The position numbers were made by a program, and so were the translations under genes. The notes under the pieces were generated by a model that was given only the letters and a program-made list of their open reading frames with translations, was not told the origin of the DNA and did not search any database. From JASLBX01 sp036374175 (GTDB lineage Bacteria > Actinomycetota > Actinomycetes > Jiangellales > Jiangellaceae), in the NCBI GenBank assembly GCA_036374175.1, contig DASUUH010000109.1, positions 1 through 32,867 of the forward strand: 32,867 nt of DNA, written 5' to 3'. Below, piece after piece: positions 24,122 to 31,031 of this stretch. The number at the start of each line of letters is the position of its first letter. Positions within the stretch are counted from its first letter, which is position 1.

Positions 24122-25820
24122 GCCGATGCTCTCGGCAGCGTTGACGGTCGTGGCCGCTGGTGTGCTGACCGGCTGCGCGGGCATCCCGACGTCCGGTCAG
24201 GTGATCGCGCACGACGAGATCGATAGTGCCGGGCGGGCCGCGCCATTTGTGGGTGGCGAGGTCCAGGGGCCCGAGCCGGGCCAGACGGCTGAGGAGGTTG
24301 TCGACGGTTTCCTCGAAGCGATGAACTTCTACGAGGCCAACTACGCCACCGCGCGGGAGTACTTGACCACCGAAGCGTCGCGGGAGTGGGATCCGGACGT
24401 CCTGACGACCATCTACCGGAACGAATCGACGACCCAGGAGACCACACTGGACCGGGTGCGGGTGCGGCTGAACGTATGGGCCATCGTCCGGGCACAGCGC
24501 GAGTTCGAGAAGGCGCCCCCACGCACGGACGAGGAGTACTTCGTGCGCCTGGAGCAAGAGGACGGCGAATGGCGTATCTCCAATCCGCCGCCCGGGCTGA
24601 TCATCAGAGACGCCGACTTTGCCGAGGAATTCGCCGCTCACAACCTGTACTTCTACGAACCCGGTTTCCAGGCGCTGGTGCCCGACACCGTCTACCTGCC
24701 GGTTCGCGGACAGCTGTCGACGCTGCTGGCGCAGAAGCTGCTGGAAGGGCCGTCAGAGCGGCTCCAACCCGCCGTCGAAACAGCGTTTCCCGAACCGACC
24801 GAGTTGGCCGTCGATGCTGTGGCCGTCACGGACGGGGAGGCGGACGTCAAGCTCACCGAAGACGTGCTTCGAGCCAGCGGAACACAGCGCGATCAGATGG
24901 TGCTGCAGCTGGCATGGACCCTGGGTCAGATCTCAGACGTGGAGCGGGTCAAGGTTCACGGCGGCCAGGTGGTCCTGGATGAAGCGCTGGTTCGCACGTT
25001 CCCCGATTCGGACCCCGTGAGCACCCGGGCGCTGTCCCTGTTCGCCGTTACTGACGCGGGCGTGGTGCAACTCGACGACAATCACGTTCCCACCCCCGTC
25101 ATGGGTCCGCTCGGTGGGCATGCCGGGGTTGAGGATGTCGCGGTCAACCCGCAGATGACCCACGCCGTAGTCGTTGACGAGGGCCGCACCACGCTGAAGT
25201 GGAGTGCGCTGGCCCTCGACGGCGTTGTCGACATCATCGCCCAGGGCCGGGCGCTCCGTTCGCCTTCGGTCGACCTGACGGGATTGGCGTGGGTGATCGA
25301 AGGCAGCGAGGGCGGCTCCGAGCTGATCGTCGCGTCGCCGGAGAGCGGTCAGGAGACCGTCCTGGTCAGTGGCCTTGACGTGAGCCGGCTCGAAGCAGTC
25401 GCAGTGGCTCCCGACGGCGCCCGGATTGCGCTTGTCGCCGATGGGGTGGTGTACGTCGGCATCGTGGTGCGAACCGACTATCCCTACGCGGTGCGCGTCG
25501 AGCAGGTGCGGGCGATCGAACCAGACGCCGCGACCGGCAAGGCGATAGATGTCGCGTGGAATCAGCACGACCAGTTGGCGGTGCTGACCGTTGTCGACGA
25601 GCTGGACGGGCAGGCACAGCGGGCCTGGATCTTCACGCTCAACGGCCGGATGCCTGGATCGCCGGCCGGCGTCGTGGAGGGGGCAGAGACGCTGACCGCC
25701 AACTGGCGCGTGAGCCGTCAGCTCGCGGCCGGTGGCGAGAACCGGGTTCTTGTTCAGGAGCCGCGGCGGTTGACCTGGACGCCCGTCCTGGACATCCGGC
25801 GACCTGCCTACCCTGGGTGA
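24114..25820 (+). CDS. lpqB: LpqB lipoprotein, MtrAB accessory factor
   Basis: The 568-residue lipoprotein modulates MtrB activity from outside the membrane. A signal peptide ends in the lipobox LTGC with the lipidated cysteine at residue 21. The N-terminal half has the LpqB domain (MNFYEANYATAREYLT, about 65-80) and a GerMN-type region (YLPVRGQLSTLLAQKLLEGP), while the C-terminal half is a beta-propeller-like series. I chose the GTG at 24114 because GGAGG lies at 24103-24107, 6 nt before it, and the signal peptide then starts normally; an in-frame ATG at 24090 would add 8 basic residues. The start lies inside the last codons of mtrB. Confidence 0.94.
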   Translation: MGRPMLSAALTVVAAGVLTGCAGIPTSGQVIAHDEIDSAGRAAPFVGGEVQGPEPGQTAEEVVDGFLEAMNFYEANYATAREYLTTEASREWDPDVLTTIYRNESTTQETTLDRVRVRLNVWAIVRAQREFEKAPPRTDEEYFVRLEQEDGEWRISNPPPGLIIRDADFAEEFAAHNLYFYEPGFQALVPDTVYLPVRGQLSTLLAQKLLEGPSERLQPAVETAFPEPTELAVDAVAVTDGEADVKLTEDVLRASGTQRDQMVLQLAWTLGQISDVERVKVHGGQVVLDEALVRTFPDSDPVSTRALSLFAVTDAGVVQLDDNHVPTPVMGPLGGHAGVEDVAVNPQMTHAVVVDEGRTTLKWSALALDGVVDIIAQGRALRSPSVDLTGLAWVIEGSEGGSELIVASPESGQETVLVSGLDVSRLEAVAVAPDGARIALVADGVVYVGIVVRTDYPYAVRVEQVRAIEPDAATGKAIDVAWNQHDQLAVLTVVDELDGQAQRAWIFTLNGRMPGSPAGVVEGAETLTANWRVSRQLAAGGENRVLVQEPRRLTWTPVLDIRRPAYPG

Positions 25821-25823
25821 AGC

Positions 25824-26618
25824 GTGGCCGCTGGGTGGCTCGGCGGGCTTCTTGCCGCCGCAGCGGAGCTGGCCTTCGGCAGCGTCTGCGCCGGCTGTGC
25901 GGCATTACCAGGCTTGTTATGCACCGAATGCAGAGACACACTCCGCCAGCCTGCTGCGCTGGTCCCGGTGAACGTCGACCCGATCTTGCGACAATCCACA
26001 ACGTCTGACGCTGTGGATTGTCGCAAGATCCCGGTGGCGGCAGTTGCTGAGTACGCCGGTCCACCGCGGGGCATCGTCCTGAGCCACAAGGAGCGCGCCC
26101 GGCTCGCGCTGGCCCGACCACTCGGCGACGCCCTGGCCACGTCGGTAGTCGCCGTGCTCGAATCCGGAGCCGGCTGCCCGCTGTGCGGTTCGCGAGCGGT
26201 GGCGCTCGTCCCCGTTCCGTCCACCCGCGGCGCGGTGCGCCGGCGCGGCCACGACCCGCTCGCCCGGGCCGGCCGCCGGGCGGCGGTGCTGCTGCGGCGC
26301 GTGGGGTACGGCTGCTCCGTGGTGCCGGCGCTACGGCATCGGCGCGCGGTCGCGGACCAGGCCGGGCTCGACGCCGCCGCGCGGCGGGAGAACCTCGCGT
26401 CCGCGCTGGGCCTCCGGGCGCAGTCGACGAACCTGCTGGCGCACCGGTGTGTCGTCCTCGTGGACGACGTGGTGACGACGGGAGCGACGCTGAGTGAGGC
26501 CGCCCGAGCGTTGCGGGCGTACGGGATCGAGCCATGCGGTGCCGCTGTGATCGCCGCCACACCCCGCCGCGGCCCCAGCTTCGGGGTTCTGGGCGCTGGC
26601 CGGTCATCTACGCGTTAG
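25824..26618 (+). CDS. comF: ComF-family phosphoribosyltransferase-like protein with a palindromic in-frame insert
   Basis: The 264-residue protein has an N-terminal zinc-ribbon (C22, C25, C33, C36) and a C-terminal PRT domain with the PRPP loop HRCVVLVDDVVTTGATLSEA near residues 210-230 and RRRGHDPLARAGR before it. ComF supports natural transformation in some bacteria; in actinobacteria the role is not defined. Between VNVDP (49-53) and PVAAVAEYAGPPRG (from 70) lies ILRQSTTSDAVDCRKI, about 16 residues absent from the mycobacterial homologue as I recall it, where VDP is followed almost at once by the YAG segment. These residues are encoded by a perfect palindrome (25982-26030). The GTG start lies 3 nt after lpqB, so it is probably the fourth gene of the mtrAB operon. 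Confidence 0.88.
   Translation: MAAGWLGGLLAAAAELAFGSVCAGCAALPGLLCTECRDTLRQPAALVPVNVDPILRQSTTSDAVDCRKIPVAAVAEYAGPPRGIVLSHKERARLALARPLGDALATSVVAVLESGAGCPLCGSRAVALVPVPSTRGAVRRRGHDPLARAGRRAAVLLRRVGYGCSVVPALRHRRAVADQAGLDAAARRENLASALGLRAQSTNLLAHRCVVLVDDVVTTGATLSEAARALRAYGIEPCGAAVIAATPRRGPSFGVLGAGRSSTR
25982..26030. repeat. Palindrome, family A, inside the comF coding region
   Basis: Arms 25982-26000 and 26012-26030 are perfectly complementary over 19 bp around an 11-nt loop. The core TTGCGACAATCCA / TGGATTGTCGCAA is shared with 7338-7400. The flanks both read GATC. The element is 16 codons long in frame and contains no stop in the comF frame. Confidence 0.9.
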
Positions 26619-26686
26619 CGTGGGTTCATGGCACCTTCATCATCGGTGGTGCCCTCCCGACTGCCCGATCAGACCTGGGAGGTCCG

Positions 26687-27322
26687 GTGAACATCGTCAT
26701 TAAGGGGCGCAACTGCGAGATCCCCGAGCGGTTCCACGATCTGGCGACCGAGAAGCTGAGCAAGCTCGAGCGGTACGACCAGAAGGTCATCACAGTCGAC
26801 GTGGAAGTCAGCAAGGAACCCAACCCCCGTCGGGCCGACGAAGCCCACCGGGTAGAGCTGACGGTTCGCTCCAAGGGCCCGATCATCCGGGCCGAGGCAG
26901 CAGCTGACGACCGCTATGCCGCCCTTGATCTGGCGATGGACAAGCTGAGCAACCGGATGCGGCGGGCTGCCGAGCGCCGGCGCGCTGCGCGGACCGGTGG
27001 CCGCAACCCGAAGTCGGTGGCAGCGGCCACGGCTGACCTGCCGACCGATGTCGACCTGATGAGCTCCGATGGCGGATCCGAGACTGCCCGCGACACCGCG
27101 GCGACGCCGAATAGCGGGCCGCTCGAGGTCGACGGGGACGGTCCGCTGGTGGTCCGCGAGAAGACCCACAACGCCGAACCGATGACGCTTGACCAGGCGC
27201 TGTACGAGATGGAACTTGTCGGCCACGACTTCTTCCTGTTCGTCGACGCCGACTCCAAGCAGCCCAGCGTCGTGTACCGGCGCAAGGGTTACGACTACGG
27301 GGTAATTCACCTCAACGTCTGA
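26687..27322 (+). CDS. hpf: Ribosome hibernation-promoting factor, long form
   Basis: The 211-residue protein binds the 30S decoding centre and dimerises 70S ribosomes into inactive 100S particles during slow growth. The N-terminal S30AE domain (about 1-100) includes VNIVIKGRNCEIPERFHDLA and RRADEAHRVELTVRSKGPIIRAE; a Ser/Asp-rich linker follows; the C-terminal dimerisation domain (about 155-211) has PMTLDQALYEMELVGHDFFL and VVYRRKGYDYGVIHLN. Length is that of long HPF. GTG at 26687 is chosen over longer in-frame readings because GGGAGG lies at 26677-26682 and the family begins at this point. It follows comF after 68 bp; a large composite palindrome follows its stop, where mycobacteria have secA1. 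Confidence 0.96.
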   Translation: MNIVIKGRNCEIPERFHDLATEKLSKLERYDQKVITVDVEVSKEPNPRRADEAHRVELTVRSKGPIIRAEAAADDRYAALDLAMDKLSNRMRRAAERRRAARTGGRNPKSVAAATADLPTDVDLMSSDGGSETARDTAATPNSGPLEVDGDGPLVVREKTHNAEPMTLDQALYEMELVGHDFFLFVDADSKQPSVVYRRKGYDYGVIHLNV

Positions 27323-27326
27323 CCCC

Positions 27327-27476
27327 GGTTGATCACGTTCAGCATGCGTAGCCATGCCGTACCAGGCGCGTGCGGGTGGTACGGCACCGGTTGATCACGT
27401 TCAGCAGGTTTGTCGGCACTTCACCAGGCGCGTGCGGGTGGTACCGCACCCACAGGCATGCTGAACGTGATCAACC
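27327..27476. repeat. Composite 150-bp palindromic repeat, family B
   Basis: GGTTGATCACGTTCAGCA occurs at 27327-27344 and again at 27389-27406, and its complement closes the element at 27456-27476 (21-bp perfect match to 27327-27347). A second block, ACCAGGCGCGTGCGGGTGG at 27361 and 27423, has the same 62-bp period, while the 16 bp between blocks differ between units. Unit 1 contains its own hairpin, GCCGTACCA/TGGTACGGC (27355-27363, 27377-27385). The core matches the palindrome at 17412-17499. Confidence 0.88.
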
Positions 27477-27502
27477 AGCAGCAGGCGGGGTGTCAGTGGC
27501 AG

Positions 27503-28735
27503 ATGGCAGGATCTGCCTGCGTGGGAGTACGTACCAGCCTGTCTCGAGCGCAAGCCCGGCGTATCGCGCTTGCCGCCCAGGGCTTCGCCGACCGGCGGCC
27601 AGCGAGTCCGGACCGGCGGGCGCTGCGCCGGGTGCTCGACCGGGTCGCCGTGATCCAGATCGACTCGGTCAACGTGTTGTCGCGCTCGCAGTACCTCCCG
27701 GTTTACAGCCGGATCGGGCCGTATCCCAGGGACATGCTGGATCGCGCCGCCAACCGCGGACCCCGATTGCTGTTCGAGTACTGGGCGCACGAAGCCTCGC
27801 TGCTTCCCCTCGCCACTCAACCACTGCTGCGCCACCGCATGGCCCGGGCAGACGAGTTGGCCTGGGGCCGAATGATCCGGCTCAACGAGGAGAACCCCGA
27901 GTTCGTCGAATGGGTGCTCGACGAAGTTCGCCGGCTCGGGCCGGTGACGGCGAGCGAGATCGAGCACGACGCGCCCCGCCGCAAGGACCACTGGGGCTGG
28001 AACTGGTCTGATGTCAAGACGGCGCTCGAGTATCTCTTCTACGCCGGAAAGGTCACTGCCGCCGGCCGCAACGGTTCGTTCGCTCGGCTCTACGACCTAC
28101 CTGAGCGGGTCTTGCCGCGCGAGATCCTCGACCGACCCACGCCATCGACTGACGAGGCCTATCGTGGCCTGGTCCGGATCGCTGCCCGAGCCCACGGCGT
28201 CGGCACGGCCAGGTGTTTCGCCGACTACTTCCGGATCAAGGTGGACGGAACTCGACGGGCGGTCGACGAGCTCGTCGAAGACGGTGAGTTGATACCCGTT
28301 GCGGTCGAGGGCTGGAAGGGCCCGACGTACCTGCACCGTGACGCCCGGCTGCCGCGGCGCGTTCAGGCGCGAGCCCTGCTCAGCCCGTTCGACTCGCTGA
28401 TATGGGAACGCCGTCGAACCGAAGAGCTTTTCGGGTTCCGGTACCGGCTGGAGATCTACGTTCCGCCGGAAAAGCGCGTCCATGGCTATTACGTGCTGCC
28501 GTTCCTGCTCGGCGACAAGCTCGTGGGACGCGTCGACCTCAAGGCGGACCGTGCGGCGAATGTGCTTCGCGTGCAGGCAGCCTGGCGCGAACCGGACGCC
28601 CCGGCCGAGACAGCCTCAGCACTCGCGGCTGAGCTGGTCGACATGGCGAACTGGCTCGGCCTCTCGGACGTGACGGTCAACGGCCGCGGAGATCTTGCGC
28701 TGGCGCTCGACACCGCGCTTCGTGCTGCGGCGTAG
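27503..28735 (+). CDS. Winged-helix DNA glycosylase-like protein (YcaQ/AlkX, HTH_42 family)
   Basis: The 410-residue protein belongs to the HTH_42 family, which includes YcaQ/AlkX and AlkZ glycosylases that unhook interstrand crosslinks and bulky alkylated bases. The catalytic Q-x-D is visible as VIQIDSVNVLSRSQYLPVYSR (Q52, D54), the QxD type of YcaQ rather than the QxQ type of AlkZ. Further landmarks are LLFEYWAHEASLLP, LGPVTASEI, a winged-helix stretch with WGWNWSDVKTALEYLFYAGKV and the beta-barrel part LLSPFDSLIWERRRTEELFGFRYRLEIYVPPEKRVHGYYVLPFL. The ATG at 27503 is 26 bp beyond the palindrome; a GTG at 27521 is an equally possible start. It stands alone on the plus strand. Confidence 0.9.
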   Translation: MAGSACVGVRTSLSRAQARRIALAAQGFADRRPASPDRRALRRVLDRVAVIQIDSVNVLSRSQYLPVYSRIGPYPRDMLDRAANRGPRLLFEYWAHEASLLPLATQPLLRHRMARADELAWGRMIRLNEENPEFVEWVLDEVRRLGPVTASEIEHDAPRRKDHWGWNWSDVKTALEYLFYAGKVTAAGRNGSFARLYDLPERVLPREILDRPTPSTDEAYRGLVRIAARAHGVGTARCFADYFRIKVDGTRRAVDELVEDGELIPVAVEGWKGPTYLHRDARLPRRVQARALLSPFDSLIWERRRTEELFGFRYRLEIYVPPEKRVHGYYVLPFLLGDKLVGRVDLKADRAANVLRVQAAWREPDAPAETASALAAELVDMANWLGLSDVTVNGRGDLALALDTALRAAA

Positions 28736-28761
28736 CAGCGCCCGTCCAGCCGAGGCCGCTA

Positions 28762-28777
28762 TGTGAGCCAGGTCACA
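28762..28777. promoter_or_regulatory. CRP/FNR-type operator upstream of the secreted protein gene
   Basis: TGTGAGCCAGGTCACA is a perfect TGTGA-N6-TCACA palindrome, the consensus of CRP/GlxR-type regulators. A TAGCTT -10 candidate (28799-28804) would start transcription near 28811, placing the site at about -41.5, the class II activator position. Confidence 0.65.
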
Positions 28778-28798
28778 TTGCTGCCTTCTCGGCCTGTA

Positions 28799-28804
28799 TA
28801 GCTT
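28799..28804 (+). promoter_or_regulatory. Candidate -10 box for the secreted protein gene
   Basis: TAGCTT fits TANNNT and lies downstream of the CRP-type site at the spacing expected for a class II activated promoter. The leader of about 96 nt contains a 7-bp hairpin at 28838-28857 (CCGCGGC/GCCGCGG). Confidence 0.4.
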
Positions 28805-28906
28805 GGCATCGCGACCTGGCAAACGCCCGGTCGGACGCCGCGGCAAAGGGGCCGCGGGACTGCCGCGTGGAGTGGCGCTGGGCCAGTAGATCGTAAGGGG
28901 GGAATC

Positions 28907-29545
28907 ATGAGCACTCGCGCATGGGCGGTGGCGGCAGCGGCCGTCGCCGTGCTTGTAGCACTGCCGCAGGCCGCATCGGCCGGGACGATGACCAAGGCGC
29001 CGGTTTTCGATTTCGCGACCGGCGAGGCGGTCGTTGGAGCGTTCTCACAGGTCGACCGCGGCGAAGAAACGGTGGCGTCGAAGGTCCGGACGCGAGCCAC
29101 GCCAGGGCACGCCTACACACTCTGGTATGTGATCTTCAACAACCCTACTGCGTGCAGCGACGGCGAATGCGGAGAGGACGACATCTTTGCCGCTGACGGG
29201 AGCTTTAACTTCGCACAGATTGAGGCGGCCCGGATCTCAGTGCTGTGGGGCAAGGCGGGCGATGTCGCCAATGCCGCCGGGCGGGTCAAGCTGGACGGCG
29301 GGCTCGCCGTCGGCGAAGTGCCGACCGGTCCAGGCATCAAGGTGGTGATCGGCGATCTCGACGATGGCGCCCTCGTACCCGGCATCGTGACCGGTCTGGA
29401 GACCACGGCCGCGGAGATTCACCTGGTGATCCAGGATCACGGCCCGGCGCTCGACGATCCCACGCTGTTCGAGTTGCAGACCACATCGTTCATGGGGGCG
29501 TGCAACCCGGACTGCGTTGACGTCCAGTTCTCGGTGCACAAATAG
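28907..29545 (+). CDS. Small secreted protein of unknown function
   Basis: The 212-residue protein has a clear signal peptide, with hydrophobic residues 5-20 and cleavage after ASA at residue 25. The mature part is beta-rich and begins with AFSQVDRGEETVASKVRTRATPGHAYTLWYVIFNNP. It holds two cysteine pairs, CSDGEC and CNPDC, that could form disulfides outside the cell. I do not recognise an enzyme motif; the fold may be like that of other small secreted actinobacterial proteins with 'TPGHAYTLW'. AAGGGGGGA at 28895-28903 is a strong ribosome site for the ATG at 28907. The CRP-type operator upstream suggests control by cAMP or carbon state. Confidence 0.75.
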   Translation: MSTRAWAVAAAAVAVLVALPQAASAGTMTKAPVFDFATGEAVVGAFSQVDRGEETVASKVRTRATPGHAYTLWYVIFNNPTACSDGECGEDDIFAADGSFNFAQIEAARISVLWGKAGDVANAAGRVKLDGGLAVGEVPTGPGIKVVIGDLDDGALVPGIVTGLETTAAEIHLVIQDHGPALDDPTLFELQTTSFMGACNPDCVDVQFSVHK

Positions 29546-29561
29546 GCCGGCAACAGAGCTC

Positions 29562-29610
29562 GCTCGGACGGTGGCGGAGGTCGACGAAATTACTCCGCCA
29601 CCACCCGAGC
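29562..29610. terminator. Bidirectional terminator between convergent genes
   Basis: GGTGGCGGAG (29570-29579) and CTCCGCCACC (29593-29602) form a 10-bp stem over a 13-nt loop, extended after a 2-nt internal loop by GCTCGG/CCGAGC (29562-29567, 29605-29610). It lies 17 nt after the secreted protein stop and downstream of the minus-strand FAD oxidase remnant, so it can serve both. Confidence 0.75.
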
Positions 29611-29638
29611 CGGGCCTTGCGCGGCTCCGCCACCTTGA

Positions 29639-30962
29639 TCACGGCTGGCTCGGTGGAATGTTGGCGTTGTGCCGGAAGACGTTCTGCGGGTCGTACCGGT
29701 CCTTCAGCGCGGTGAGCCGCGCCAGGCGGTCCCCGTACGCAGCGTGGACTCCGATTGCGCCCTCGTCCGAGATGAAGTTTGCATACACGCCTTTGGCGTG
29801 CGGCTTCATCAGCTCCCAGCTGTCGCGAACCCAGGACACGTAGGACTCGCTGTTCGTGTCCCTGGCCGGCCAGGCCGCGACCACGTTGAAGTCGAATCCC
29901 GGTTCACGCTCGCCGACCGCCGTGGCATCGGCAGGGACGCGGCTGGCGGCACCGCCGACCGCCCAGCCGTTGATCTGCCAGAACGGTGCCGAGACGGAGG
30001 CGACGCATGCCATGAACGTGTCGATGAGCTTGTCCGGCAGAGTCGGGAAGCGGTGTGATCGCCAGTAGTAGTGGCGGCCGTGTGGCGCACCACCGTCCAG
30101 CATGGATTGCAGCGCGAGGTACGGGATCGGGCGGATCACATCGGCGATGGGTGCAGCGATGCAGCGAATCGGAGCGATCGCCTTCGCGCCAGCGGCCAGG
30201 TCTCCTGCCCACGCCAGCACTGCCAGTGCGACCGGCTTGCCGAAGTACTCCGGTGGGGTGAACGGGCCTGGCGGAGCCGGCGCGATGCCAAGGGTGATCC
30301 CTAGCTCGTCGGGGGCGTTCGGTGCAAAGTCGCGGAGGAACCGCAACACGGCGGGAGCAGCGTCGATCGGCCACAGGATCGGACCGCCGAGCACGATCGG
30401 CCCCACCGGGTGAAGCCGGAACTCGAATGCTGTGGCGATCCCGAAATTGCCCCCGCCACCACGCAATCCCCAGAACAGCTCCGGTTCGGAGCGCTCATCG
30501 ACACGTAGGTGCTCACCGTCGGCGGTCACCAACTCGACGGCGAGAACGTTGTCACGGTGAGCCCGTGCTTGCGCATCAGGTGCCCGAGCCCACCGCCGAG
30601 AGTCAGGCCGCCGATGCCGGTGTGGCTGATGATCCCACCAGTGGTGGCGAGCCCGAAGGGCTGGGTGGCCCGGTCGAGTTCGGACCACAACAGCCCGCCG
30701 GCGGCTCGCACAGTGCGCGCTTCGGGGTCAACCCGTGCCGACTTCATCAGCGAAAGGTCAATCATCATGCCTCCGTCGCACACCGCATGTCCGGCGATCG
30801 AGTGACCGCCACCCCGGACGGAAACATCGCGCCGTTCCACACCCGGCGTGCCTCTTCGTAGCCTTCTTCTACCGGCCGCAGCAGTGCACCACGGAATTTC
30901 CCGCGCAAGTCTGCCCACGCCGTGGCGGCGATGGCCGGCTCTGCGGTCTCGTTGATGGTCAT
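29639..30962 (-). pseudogene. Decayed FAD-linked oxidase (berberine-bridge enzyme family)
   Basis: Three reading frames together give an FAD-binding oxidoreductase of the p-cresol methylhydroxylase/berberine-bridge fold, which would bind FAD covalently and oxidise a small molecule. The first piece (from ATG 30962, ribosome site GGAGGGAAGG) reads MTINETAEPAIAATAWADL through VWNG; the second holds the flavin motif VRGGGHSIAGHAVCDGGMM and GGLTLGGGLGHLMRKHGL; the third runs from DNVLAVELVTADGEHL to the C-terminal BBE signature YDPQNVFRHNANIPP. At about 30830 the frame jumps directly from VWNG to RDVSVRGGG, losing some 25-30 conserved residues; at about 30551-30555 one base is missing (frame -1). 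With two lesions, one a real deletion, it is most probably a pseudogene. Its partner regulator upstream is also broken. Confidence 0.85.
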
Positions 30963-31031
30963 AACCTTCCCTCCGGCTCGTCCTGACAATGTCGCGCCAG
31001 GGTCACGGACGCACCGTTCCGCGAGCGTTCC

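Noticed and set aside
30526..30918. Independent small gene in the oxidase region
   Set aside because: Its sequence is the flavin-binding middle part of the broken oxidase in another frame.
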